A stretch of 64,000 nt of DNA. It comes from Ganoderma boninense (taxonomy: Eukaryota > Basidiomycota > Agaricomycetes > Polyporales > Polyporaceae). Positions 50,348 through 64,000 of this stretch are shown here, one piece after another; the first letter of the stretch is position 1; each line of letters starts with the position of its first letter. The position numbers and the translations under genes are program-made. The notes under the pieces are model-generated. The model was given only the letters and a program-made list of their open reading frames with translations. It ran no database searches and had not been told where the DNA came from. The stretch lies in assembly GCA_002900995.3 (NCBI GenBank), contig CM035308.1, positions 2,046,001 to 2,110,000 of the forward strand, given 5' to 3'.

Positions 50348-51191
50348 GTGTCTTTCGGCAACGTTCGCCACGACTCTCGACGTATTGGCATTCAACCATT
50401 GACACATACCGGTGCCGCCAGGAGGGTACCCGTCTTGCGGTGTCCTGGTGGGCCGTCATGTCTGTAGACTGTGTAGTGTTCTAGCACTCACAAGCGGCCT
50501 GGACTGCAGCCTTGCAGGAGAACACACGTGGCGCACCTGGACTGGTTTCCCTGCTCTAACGTTATCTTCACCCCAGTCTCGTCTTTCGAAGTTGGTCGTA
50601 GCCAGGTTACAGCGCGTAGCCTTGGTATATTACGTCGAACGGACATATTGCCGACCTCGTTCACGGTCGGAGCCGAGACAGCTGGATGAGGGTTCAATTT
50701 GTCCGCGACTGTACGTACGATTCTATGTTGCCATGTCAGGTATCATTATCATTATTCCCGGTGCCTGTAGTGGTAGGAATATGTACTGTGGCTGATATGG
50801 AATGTCTTCGTTCAATGGTGTGAGTTAGGGTTTGCCAATGTGGACGTCGCCGCGAAGCCCCGATAAATGTGCGATGTGTTTTCTGATGAGGGAGGTATGT
50901 AGGATGCCCGTGTGTATCCGGCTGCCGCGGCGTTGGGATGGCGGGACTGAGGCTGGCAGAGCGATCTCGCAATCTGTCGCTAGCGCGATCTGTTTCGGCT
51001 GAGGACCTGTGGGCGCCAGCAGAGATGGCTCTACTTGTATACCGCACGCCCGACCACTTCCTCCCCATAATCTTCCCCACTCACCCCCAGACCGCAAAGC
51101 AGGCTTTGCGCCTTCTTCCCCTGCCATCCCCACCCGCACGTCCCAGCACTCGCACGCTAGCCCCGCCCCGCGGTCATAGAAGTCCACCACT
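50348..51191. other. Upstream region of the YPK-type kinase gene
   Basis: 844 bp between genes on the same strand. C-rich tract at about 51040-51180 just upstream of the kinase ATG. No other gene seen. Confidence 0.4.
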
Positions 51192-53387
<2,196 letters not shown>

Positions 53388-54144
53388 ATCACTACGCTCA
53401 CCAGGGAACTTCATCATCACCATTACATTTCTCTCCTTCATTTCGGGAATACACATACATACCATACATTCGTCGCCTTGGAATTCACATAACTTGGATC
53501 TGTTCGGAATACCTCCTAGCTGCTACAGTTTGTCCCTACATACGCACATTGTCGCTAATCGCTCCGTGTTGTTCGTCGCGCTCGTTCTTCATCCACACAA
53601 CCAGAAATCTGTCTGCATACGTACAATAGAGTACCGACAAAGGTAATCTAATGGTGGATATTCCGTGACCCATGCCAGTCCAGAGGAGTGTGTTGCTGTG
53701 GATGATTTGACGTGGCGAGATGAAGAGTCGGAAGCGGGTCAGGGGAGGATTAAAATGAGGAGTTCATGTGCAGGATGTCCTGATCCGCGTGTGCAATGGG
53801 CAGAGGCGGCGGTGCACGATCGCATGTTGGGCCGGCGTCATGAGGGAGGCGAGCGCGGGACAGCAGGACCGGTGCAGTTGGGGACAGAAGGAAAGACTGC
53901 GTGGACGACGGAAGGAAGGCATCGGGGGAGAGGGAGGAGGAAGAGGCAGCGGGCATGTTGCTTGCGGGAGGCACGCGGAGGAGGGATGGCGTGAGCCCAG
54001 GCGCGGCTCAAAAGCGCTCAGGAGGAGTGCCCGTCATCACTTGCCACTCGCACTCACGCTCGCGCACTCCTCTATCGCTCCTCGTCCCCTCCACACCCCC
54101 TGCCCTCCTCCGTCCTCCCGTTCTGCCGCACTCACAAGGCAAAA
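53388..54144. other. Intergenic region, YPK gene to VAP gene
   Basis: 757 bp. A/T-richer 3' flank to about 53660, then purine-rich sequence and a CT-rich VAP promoter at about 54040-54140. No gene seen. Confidence 0.4.
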
Positions 54145-55594
54145 ATGTCCGTCTCCCTCAATCCCAGCAGCGTCCTGGGATTCAACAGTGCGTACATTAG
54201 ATCCGTCCCGCGTGCATGCCCTTGAGCTCAACGATCCCTTCTTGCTGTAAATATTGTCTCTCCGCTGCCCTAACCCCTCTTCGCCTTGCCATCTTCGTGG
54301 ATCGTTGTGCAGGGCCCTTCACTCAATCCGTGAAGCGCACGCTCCAGATTACCAACAACAATGCGAACTCGGTCGCGTTCAAAGTCAAGACCACCGCTCC
54401 CAAGGTGAGCCCCTCGCGACGTTCCAGCATCCGCCGTATTCGCGGACTCAAGCGCGTGTCATTTATAGCTTTACTGTGTTAGGCCCAACTCGGGCAGGGT
54501 AGAGCCAGGAGAGACCGTTGAGGTGGCTGGTGCGTGACAATATGCTCAAATTCGAACTCACCCCGCGATCGGCACTGAGTGCCGCGTCAACCCAGTCATG
54601 TTGCAAGCCATGAAGGAGGATCTTCCCCCGAACACCAAGTGCAAGGACAAGTTCCTCATCCAAAGCACTGTCATCACGCCCGACAAGGAGAGCATGTCTC
54701 TGCAAGATATCGTGCGTCGCCCTTGTTGTCTTCACCTGGCTAGTCCGGTTTATGCTGGTTCATGTCCTGTAGTGGAATGTCGAAGGAGAAGAGGTTCACT
54801 CCCAAAAGATTCGTGTTGCCTACCTCCCCCCTGAGGGCCAGACTGTACCCGAGGAGGATGAAAGTCATGCAAACATGAGCTCACTTCTGGTACCCGGACA
54901 AGAGGTGAGTTCCATGTGGTATAGCACGCTTATCCCCATTCTTAGTCCTGAAACGTCGCTTCCCCCTGCCTAGAATTACGCCACCGTCCGTCAGTTCCCC
55001 CAGACGAATGGACATGCTACTCGCGAATACAGCGCCGGGGAGGAGAGTACCACCCTCGCGCCCCCCGCACAATTGGAAGAGCATCACGATGCCCCTTCGA
55101 CTCCTCCGCCGCCTGTTGCTATTCGCCCACCAGAACCCGAGCGGCCGTCAAGCGACGAGGGCGTTGGTATTGTGAATGTGAACGTGCATGCACCCCCACC
55201 TGCGCGTCCCTCACCGCCTCCCTCACCGCCTGCCCCGCGCGCAGTGCCTCCCCCAGCCCCGCAGCTTATCGTGCAGGACCCGAACCCAGAGCTCGTAAAG
55301 AAGCTGGAGGAAGCACAGGCGGAGATCGAGCGACTGCGGCAGCTCATAGCGTCGATGCCCGAGCCGAGCGTCGCCCCCACCTCCGTCACTGGTGTCACGG
55401 AACTCAGGCACCGGAGGCGCGGGCCCGCGTCAGACGATGGCAGCAGTGTGTACGACGACCGCTCGACGTATGGCGGCCGGACGGAGGTGGGCAGCTATGT
55501 CGGGAGCGACATCGGCCAGCCGGATGGCGTCCCATTACAAGTTGTGATCATCATCGCACTTGGCGTATTCGTTACTACGTATCTATTCTTCTGA
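54145..55594 (+). CDS. VAP-family ER membrane protein (Scs2-like, MSP domain)
   Basis: About six exons. The MSP domain is assembled from MSVSLNPSSVLGFN, GPFTQSVKRTLQITNNNANS, VAFKVKTTAPK, LYCVRPNSGRVEPGETVEV, VMLQAMKEDLPPNTKCKDKF and LIQSTVITPDKESMSLQDI. The K-x-T-x-P-x2-Y-x-V-R-P-N pattern is the FFAT-binding surface of VAP proteins. A long Pro-rich linker, a coiled coil (NPELVKKLEEAQAEIERLRQ, LIASM) and a C-terminal tail anchor (QVVIIIALGVFVTTYLFF) follow. VAPs tether the ER to other membranes and recruit lipid-transfer proteins. Splicing at the 54465 acceptor rather than 54481 keeps the YCVRPN motif. About 390 aa. Confidence 0.92.
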
Positions 55595-56356
55595 TTCGGT
55601 TCGAGGGTCCCCGCTGTTTCTGTGAGGCGGAGAGATGGTGACGTGTAGGCAGTGACGAGTCTCAGCACGCCACTCCCGCGCCGATTCCTCCCTCTTCGAT
55701 TTTGGACACACGTATCCTGTGGTCTTCTTTTTTTTATTTGCCTTTGCCCTGTCAGTCGTATTAATTGTATCGCTCCCTTTCCCGATGTCTTTGCCTCCCT
55801 TGTCTATGGCGACAGTGTGGCTGCACGGCGTAATATCTTTTAAACACACCATGTTTCCGTCGCACTTGGGCAGAGCGTCCCCCGTATAGTTGAGTCTCGT
55901 GAACCATTGCAGTTGTCAATAGTCCCTTCCCCTCCTTAGGTCTTAGTATATCTCTCCGGATCACCGCGATCCCTTCATTCATTTCCCTCCACCCTCTCCC
56001 ACTCCCATTTCTACCCTCGCAGCTCTCACCCCTGTCCGCCTGTGGTGATCCAACAAGCCAGCCCCCTAGCTTGTACGTATTTTATTCGCAATTACGCCCA
56101 TATAAAGCACCGCATGTGTGTTATATGTCTGGATACCCCGCTCGAACCTCCCCCTGCCTGACCCATTGACTGCCCAGGCCTCGAATATATACCGTCGGCA
56201 TCGTACCAAAACCGTTCCATCTGGCAGCGCAATTGGACGCGTTGCCATGTTTACTCCCAAGCAGGGAATGAACCGCGGATTCTTATAAGGATCCGCGAGC
56301 CAGCGTGAAGGGATAGACTCAAGCTTCAAGGACGACGCAGTCGCCCGACGATGCCG
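55595..56356. other. Convergent intergenic region
   Basis: 3' flanks of the VAP gene and the esterase gene. A T-run with TTTTTTTTATTTG near 55726-55741 may act in 3' processing. No gene seen. Confidence 0.4.
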
Positions 56357-57815
56357 TCAATCGGTACACGATTTCGAGGCACGCTCCAGTTCGTCCTCGA
56401 TCGCACGCGCAAGGAGGCGGTGGACGTGCTCCGTCGGGTGGATGGTGTCTACGGAGGTTTAGTCAGAGTGGGTCAGGACGGCGGTTGTGTGATAGACAGG
56501 ACTTACTGAACCAGAAGTAGTCCGGGTCCTTGCACTCGCAGTAGCTGTCGTAAAGGTCCCCTCAGCAAGACCACAGCGGAGTATTTCGATCAATTAAAGT
56601 TGACCTGGTGGTGTTCTTGAAGCCATATGCGGTCGCGTTGTCGAGAACCTGGCCGAACCAGGCATTCGCGTCGAAGGTGAGCACGTTCACGTCCGTGTGG
56701 TTCCCAGCGAAAGCTGCGGTGTGCGCCGTAAGCGCGGCGTTGTACTCAGTGATGTTCTGCTTGTAGAAGGGCGCCTGCGCGTCCCCGAGCCAGGCCGGAG
56801 CGCGATCGATGGGCGGAACGTTGAGGAAGAGGTACGTGCCGCGGAGGTTGTGGTCATAAGCCTGTTGCTGTTAACGATGTGGTAGGAAATGTCAGGGAAG
56901 GAAAATCAAGCTCAGGGCGGAGAGTTGGAATGTACCACCGCGCCGAAGAGTGACTGCATCTCGAGGTTCCAGAAATGCGTGGAGTCTGCCTGGAGGGGAG
57001 ATACGTCAGATTAATGACAAAGGCTCAAGCGGAGAGGGGACTTGCAGTGCTGTTGGAGACGGTATTGCCAGTGTCATTAATGCCGATCCACCACGTGACC
57101 ACCGTCTCGTTGGGAGGGTGAGGAATGACATCGGAAGCGTACGCGTAGGTTGCCCATTGGTTCACTTGGTCTGTGAGATCGACGGTGAAAGGGTGATGCA
57201 ATGGCAGTCTGGAGGAGTGATTGAGATCCCCACACTGAACATTGGACTTTCTGGGACAAGAATGACCGACTTACAGAGCTTTGTCGATCTTAGCCCCGGC
57301 GAATGCAAAGTTCCACAGTTGGTGGGGAGCACATTCAAAAGGCTTGCCAGCGAAGCATCCGGTCAAGAACTCGGTCTATGTACTTTGAATCAGTGACCTT
57401 CGACACCTCGAATTCAGGAGAATGGAGAAACCCAATTGGAGCCGTCAGAGCTTGTCTAAAGGAGAGTCATGTTAGGAGGGGGCTGTTAATAGGTGTATCG
57501 CTTACGCTCACATTTTTGGGAATGATCTCATCCGCAAGAAGCTGCTGTGGGGAGAATGGGAAGTCGAGGGCATCTCCTATAAAGCTACAGCACCTTGAGC
57601 GGAGCTCGAGATCTTCAAGAACTTCAAGAGTGAGGTGCCCACCTAAAGTTGGCATGGCCCTTCGTGCCTTGCACAAACGTGTAGGAATCTCCGAAGGCAT
57701 AGAAGTACTTGGTGCGAGCCCAGTTGAACTCCGGCTTGGGGCTTGCAGCAAACGTAGCCACGACGGCGGAGGTGGCAAGTATGGGCAGGAGGACGAAAGG
57801 GGCAAAGATGGGCAT
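56357..57815 (-). CDS. Secreted SGNH/GDSL hydrolase, CE16-type acetylesterase-like
   Basis: A multi-exon gene. The start chosen at 57815 gives a good signal peptide, MPIFAPFVLLPILATSAVVA; an in-frame Met at 57839 adds MAPSQRPT. The mature part begins FNWARTKYFYAFGDSYTFVQ, block I with the catalytic Ser in GDS. Further blocks are FIGDALDFPFSPQQLLADEI, GSNWV-type sequence, WWIGINDTGNTV (block III with catalytic Asn) and, in the last exons, DPDYFWFNTIHPTEHVHRLL with block V His. The family removes acetyl groups from hemicellulose fragments outside the cell. Block V reads N-x-x-H where many SGNH enzymes have D-x-x-H. The C-terminus is ERASKSCTD at 56357. Several exon borders in 56880-57600 are approximate. 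Confidence 0.8.
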
Positions 57816-58573
57816 AGTAGGCCTCTGTGACGGGGCCATGTAGGATCAAGATTGAAGTGGTCGGACAGAGACGATGCATGGCGTGCTCAAATACCCTACA
57901 GCACGATGAATGGGTATTCGGGACGAATGTGGTCGATCAAGTGACCCTGGCAGTGAAGATGGGTTGAATGTGGAGAATCGAGGGCGGGCCGTCAGTGAAT
58001 GAGTACGTGTCGTAACTGTGCATCACATGCGAATGTTTTGGGGAACCCTTGCTTTTTTCGAAGTGGGATGGAACCTCGTTTGTTGTGGATAAAGGCAAGC
58101 GGTGGTGAGCCTCAGGCTGCCTCAGGCTGCGTGAAGACGTCCAATTGCCGGCCATGTCCGAGAGGCTCCGGGATCGGACCGACACCGGACCGCCTCGGAC
58201 ACCTCAGACTTTAAATGAGATCTGTGAGATCGGCGTTTCAGAGCGTTCCTCGCTGAATGGCCTCGACCGCGACGACAAGCAATGCCTCGGCGGCCCCCCA
58301 ACGTAAACACCTATCTTCGCGCTGGCTCTTATTCCACTCCTCTCGGTTTTGCGGGCGATACACTGGCAGGCGGGCTGGATGTGTGCGACAACGTGATGGC
58401 TCGGCCGGCGACCGAGGCGGCGGCCCCCGGTGTGATGAACCTTGGGTCTGACACAGGCTGAGGCATATCCGCGGCCGTCGCTTGCTGCGACCACTCCCCG
58501 TCCCCGTCCCCGTCCCCGTCCCCGTCCCCGTCCCCGTCCCATGCCCGCATATCCTCCTGAAAAGGCCCAAATC
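57816..58573. promoter_or_regulatory. Divergent promoter region, esterase / Cu-Zn SOD, with hexanucleotide repeat
   Basis: About 760 bp between starts. A TATA-like TATTTGAG on the minus strand near 57890 may serve the esterase. A CCCCGT hexanucleotide array at about 58495-58540 lies just upstream of the SOD ATG. Confidence 0.45.
58495..58540 (+). repeat. (CCCCGT)n microsatellite, about 7-8 units
   Basis: An uninterrupted hexanucleotide array in the SOD 5' region. In the SOD frame it would encode Pro-Arg repeats if translation began at an upstream in-frame Met (58442). Confidence 0.9.
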
Positions 58574-59484
58574 ATGGATTTCCCCGCCGTTCGTCCCTCG
58601 TCCAGGCAGCCTCGCCTCGCAATACTTGCCTCCTTTACCCTCATCGCCGTTTTCCTCATCTGGCTCATCCTCCCCCGAAGCCCTGTCCCTCAGGACGAAG
58701 TTCTTCCTATTCCCTTCGCCTCCAAGGTCCGCACTTTATTCTCCTGTCATGTTTGGACGCACCGACAGTTCAATCCTACGTTCCTTAGGCCGTTGCTGTA
58801 CTCAGAGGCGAGACGGTGTCCGGAACGGTCACTTTCATTCAACCCGTCCCTACCGCACCGGTCACAATCTCCGGTGAGGTCAGGAACCTCAAGGCCTCGG
58901 CAAAGCATGGTTTCCATATCCAGTACGTATGCCTTCATCCACTGCCACTTTCTACAAATTGGGAACATTCTAACACTCCTTGACCAGTGCTTCTGGTGAC
59001 CTGACCAATGGCTGCACCTCTGCCGGTCCCCACTTCAATCCCTTTGACAGGACACATGGCGCTCCAACCGACCTCTACAGACACGTGGGCGATTTGGGCA
59101 ACATTGAAGCGGACTCGCTGGGTGTGGCATCCTTTTCATTCGAGGACAAAGTGATTTCCCTCAACGGCCCATTGAGCATTGTGGGGTACGTCCGTAGCAC
59201 CTATCCGTCTTCATGTGTTGCACAACATTAACGTTGGCTGGTATCACCAGCCGCGCACTGGTCGTTCATGCGGTACGTACCTTTTCGTTCTGTATACTAC
59301 GACATGAGACCGACTGCGTATCCTAAGGGTACCGATGACCTTGGACGCGGTGGTGACGACGAATCTGTCAAAACCGGTAACGCGGGTGCACGCGCGGCAT
59401 GCGCCGTCATCGGTGAGCGACTACTGACGATCCACCTGTCCGTGCCTGTACTCACGCTACTTTTCCTTAGGATTAGCACCTTGA
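58574..59484 (+). CDS. Membrane-anchored Cu/Zn superoxide dismutase
   Basis: About six exons. Start [20 protein letters not shown], with a single membrane anchor [20 protein letters not shown] near the N-terminus. The SOD domain then reads [115 protein letters not shown] and [11 protein letters not shown]. All copper and zinc ligands (His in GFHIH, GPHFNP, RTHGAP, YRHVGD, VVHAG; Asp in VGDLGN), the disulfide Cys pair and the active-site Arg (GARAAC) are present. It converts superoxide to peroxide and oxygen, probably on the lumenal or outer face of the secretory membrane because of the signal anchor. Cytosolic SOD1 lacks this anchor. Confidence 0.92.
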
Positions 59485-60018
59485 TTTTTTAGGTCCGGTT
59501 TCTGGGTTGTCAGTTGCCAGTGTATGTGCATATGCGAAGATGGGTTTCGGTAGGTTCACTGTCACAACCAATGTAATGAATGCCATGAGAATGCATAGTC
59601 TTGATCGTCTCAGCAGTCCAATATTTGTTGCCCCGTTCTCATCAGGGCTCACTCAGCCTGATGCTTCAAAGCTCTGACAATAACATTCCTTACGCATCAC
59701 CAATCAATCTCAGCCTCGCCGCTCATACCCGCATTTTGGTCAATGAAAGCGTATTGGCAATGGAAAGGTCACTATATGCGCGGTGAGCTATCAGTGGAGA
59801 AACCCGCCCGCGATGTTACTTGTTCGTCCAGAACGCAATCCAACGGTCACAGACGCATGACGCAATCCCATGTGTATCCCAACATCGATGGCGCCGTCCG
59901 GCACGTTTTGTCTGTCTCTCTCGGAGTATAAAGGCCTCCAGATAACCGAGGATGAAATCTCACCCTCCCCTGTCTCTCAGCAAAACAACCAAACTCTCAG
60001 GACAGCCCAGGTTCCGCC
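59485..60018. other. Intergenic region with OYE promoter
   Basis: 534 bp. No gene; contains the TATA box listed next. Confidence 0.5.
59926..59933 (+). promoter_or_regulatory. TATA box of the Old Yellow Enzyme gene
   Basis: GTATAAAG, about 88 nt upstream of the ATG at 60019. Confidence 0.55.
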
Positions 60019-61576
<1,558 letters not shown>

Positions 61577-61781
61577 CTTTAGGTAGTAGGATAGAGCAGC
61601 ATTAGAAATATCGAAGGATGCCAGTTAGATTATGACGTCGGAGTCAGCTTGGTCCACTTTTGTTGGCCAACCATGTGGCTTGTAGAGCGCGGCTAGACAA
61701 CTTGCCACTGAAATGATTACACAAGGAGTAATATGATACAAGACATGCACACAGCACGGCGGGAAAAGAACGAAGGCGTGC

Positions 61782-63008
61782 TCACTTCTCCGACTCGTTT
61801 CCAAAGTACTCCTCAACAAGTGCCTTCTTCCTAAGCTCCAACAGATAGGCTTCCATCTCCTCGCGTGTGGGTAGCTTTGGTGGCAATAGAACATCGGCCG
61901 ACAGAATGGGGATATATGCAGCTGTCCGTTTCGCGTGCGCGAGCATGGCTTCGTCCGATGCCAGGCTCACCGCATCGGCTGGTGGTGGTGCGCCGTCTGT
62001 CTTCACCCGTTTTGACACTTCGGAAGAAGTGTTGTCCGACATATCAACGTCACCATCCTCGTCTGGTGCCTTTCGCTTGGGTTCAGGCGGTCCCGTGCTG
62101 GCATCTGAGATTGATAAGTTTCCGAGCTGCTTTGTTGGACGAGGTATTGGGGGGATAAGCTCGTCTTCTGCAAGGCCGAGGACTGTACGGAGGTGGTTGT
62201 ATGCGTCCTTCCACTCTACAAAGAGGTGAAAGTTAGTGTTGCGCAACACGTGGTAGGTCGCCGTGTGCAGACCCAAAGAGAAACGAGCGTAGATGGAGCC
62301 GTCCAAGCGCAAATAGCAAATGTGGATACGTACCTTCCTCTTCTGCATGCATCTCGAACTCCAGCAGCTTCCCGTCCGTTTCATCCAAGTCGCCAAAGTA
62401 TGCCGGCCCCTGGTTCATGAACTTCTTGTAGTAGTTCTGGGCTTTGTTCTCCTCGTCTTCTTCCGTCTTCTTGCTCATGAAAAGCTCCTTGACCCCAGGA
62501 AGTTCCTTCGCGCGACCGAAGTACTTGTATCCCTTCGTCCCTGGCACCTCCTTGCCATCGTCATCCAACATGGCCACATTCCGTCGATAGTTTGCGCCAC
62601 CAAGGGCAACGATCTGGTTCTCCCAATGGCGCTTCTCTCGTAGAAGCCTGTTTATCTCGTCGTTGATATCCCGAACCTCGTAGTCGGTCAATCCGGCTGT
62701 TTTACGCACGCGGAATGAATGACCGAGAGGGATTCACGATGGGGGTAGTGGACGCACCATCTTGTATTTTGGACACCTTCCGACTAATTTCGCGTAGAAT
62801 CTCTCCTCTCCATCGCTCACACTCCCTCAGGCTCTTGCAGGCGCTCGCCATGCGCGGTCTCCTGTCACTACGCGTCCCCAGCCCGAGCTCGGCAGCTTGG
62901 GCCTCGCGGAACCGGTAGAGCATTGACTGGGCCTTCTCCTCATTACGAGCCTGGAGGGAGATTAGTACAAGAGCAAAATGCTACAAAGGACGGACACCTG
63001 TGTACCAT
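61782..63008 (-). CDS. ISY1: Pre-mRNA splicing factor ISY1
   Basis: The start codon at 63008-63006 is followed at once by a GTACAC donor; the next exon begins ARNEEKAQSMLYRFREAQAA. It continues RMASACKSLRECERWRGEIL, REISRKVSKIQD, then AGLTDYEVRDINDEINRLLR, EKRHWENQIVALGGANYRRN, GYKYFGRAKELPGVKELFMS, KAQNYYKKFMNQGPAYFGDL and, after an intron, EWKDAYNHLRTVLGLAEDEL. The C-terminus has EEMEAYLLELRKKALVEEYF and ends GNESEK. These are the hallmarks of Isy1, a component of the NineTeen-complex/Prp19-associated spliceosome that stays bound through the first transesterification step. About 330 aa; a Ser/Asp-rich linker carries KRKAPDEDGDVDMSDN. Confidence 0.93.
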
Positions 63009-63303
63009 TGTGATGAAGGCGAGGATGGAGAGAGGGGGAGTGGGTTGAGCGGATGGTGAGTCTGGACGACAGAGACAGGGTGGTAGGCGCCGGCTTGGCC
63101 CCCAATGGGCGTGGGATGCATGGGCGTCATGGACTAGACGCGCGTGGACTGCCGCGAACTCCGAGTGCGAGTCCCGGAAGTGGTGAAAGTGGCCGGGTCC
63201 AGGCGCAGTGGCTGCTTATTATCTCCTCTCCCGGAACTGCCAGTCGCCTACAGCCTGCGTCGTCTCTCTGTCCCTCTACAGGCGACTTGAACATCCTCAG
63301 AGC

Positions 63304-64000
63304 ATGCCGGTCAATGTCGGCGACACCCACGGCAATGGCGCTCTCCCTCTCCCGAGGGCTTCCACCGACGGAAGCTCGACCACCTCTGTCGCTCCGTCCA
63401 CCGTTCAAGGTGCCTCTCCGCAGTCATGGGCGACAACGGACAGCACAGTGCTGGGCGAGGGGGATAAGGAGGCACAGGTGAGCACATATTCTTAGCGGCC
63501 CACATGTCATACTCACGACACTGACCGGCATGTATTACCTTCCAGTTGCTGTACCTCTCCGATCAGCTCAAGGTTGAGAACCGGATTAAGGAAGGAGCGG
63601 AGAATCTACTCCGAATGTCATTGACTGTGAGTACTCGCCACCGGGATCTCTGTGATCATACCACGATTCTGTGCTACCAAGCTGTTTGCCCTCCGCTTCA
63701 TGCATACTTTTGAGTTGCCGAGACGTTCGTAGTACCTATCAATGTTGTTGGGAATGGTCATGCTGCTCTATGTCTCGGGTCATGCGTTTATGTTCACAGA
63801 GCTCCGCGTATGCGTCCCTTGTCGTGAACTCATGAAGAATGTTTAAGGACGCGTTGAGGAGTGAAGTCGAACTCGAACTCGCGACGGCTAGGCAGAAGAT
63901 CATGACCATCCAACGGGACATGGATACCTGTGAGTTCGTTCTTCTGATTTATAGGTATCTGCCTTTACTCAGTTGCTCGACTTACAGTGGCAGGTCGCGG
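63304..64000 (+). CDS. HR1-like (Rho-effector) coiled-coil protein, 5' part
   Basis: The first exon starts MPVNVGDTHGNGALPLPRAS and ends at a GTGAGC donor (about 63477). The second exon encodes LLYLSDQLKVENRIKEGAEN with LLRMSLT. The third exon (about 63847 on) encodes DALRSEVELELATARQKIMT and IQRDMDT. The L-x2-Q-L-K-x-E-x-R-I-K-E-G-A-E-N-L-L pattern is characteristic of HR1/REM-1 antiparallel coiled coils that bind Rho GTPases. A fourth exon begins after CTTACAG near 63989 and runs out of the window. Which HR1 protein this is (kinase, GAP or other) cannot be told from the part seen. It is divergent from ISY1, with 295 bp between starts. Confidence 0.6.

Overview
The window is a eukaryotic nuclear scaffold fragment from a wood-decay basidiomycete, most likely a polypore-type Agaricomycete. 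Genes carry many short GT-AG introns (about 50-70 nt) and coding sequence is GC-rich. The gene repertoire (AA9-family protein, CE16-like SGNH esterase, dipeptidyl-peptidase 5, F-box proteins, membrane-anchored Cu/Zn SOD, Ypk-type kinase with a C2-like N-terminus) fits this group. The species itself is inferred, not read. Two runs of exactly 100 N (9614-9713, 20055-20154) are scaffold gaps of unknown true size. Exon coordinates were read by eye and may be off by a base.

Layout. 1-227 holds the 5' end of a minus-strand AA9-family gene whose mature N-terminus is Arg instead of the copper-binding His. 1680-4255 is a compact housekeeping block: VPS37 and RRP40 head to head, then EAF6. 4256-20154 is accessory DNA. 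It contains a decayed LINE (RRM-like ORF1, and an ORF2 with endonuclease, a degenerate RNase H-like segment and reverse transcriptase), a scaffold gap, a lineage-specific unknown gene, a 147-bp tandem array, a protein-kinase-like gene with an RG/GS-rich tail, a coiled-coil unknown gene and a small unknown gene. A 17-nt interrupted palindrome recurs through this block. 20155-24560 is gene-poor, with one secreted-protein gene and a 222-bp foldback MITE lying in the 3' flank of RPT5.

24561-64000 is a dense conserved gene block: RPT5, DPP5, mS33, SUV3, an F-box gene, MSH5, PHB2, a PQ-loop transporter, a second F-box gene, a SIKE/SCI1-like STRIPAK subunit, a G-patch protein, a YPK/Gad8-type kinase, VAP/Scs2, an SGNH esterase, a Cu/Zn SOD, an Old Yellow Enzyme, ISY1 and the start of an HR1-like gene. 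Many neighbours are divergent pairs sharing 120-750 bp promoters. mS33/SUV3 is a pair in which both products act in mitochondrial gene expression. No operon logic applies. I found no tRNA, rRNA or CRISPR.

Most unusual items: the Arg-AA9; the catalytically degenerate RNase H-like domain placed between endonuclease and reverse transcriptase in the LINE; the dispersed 17-nt motif bordering the unknown genes; the MITE hairpin downstream of RPT5; and several non-standard introns (two GC-AG introns, two stop-free 3n introns, and a start codon that is alone in its coding exon).
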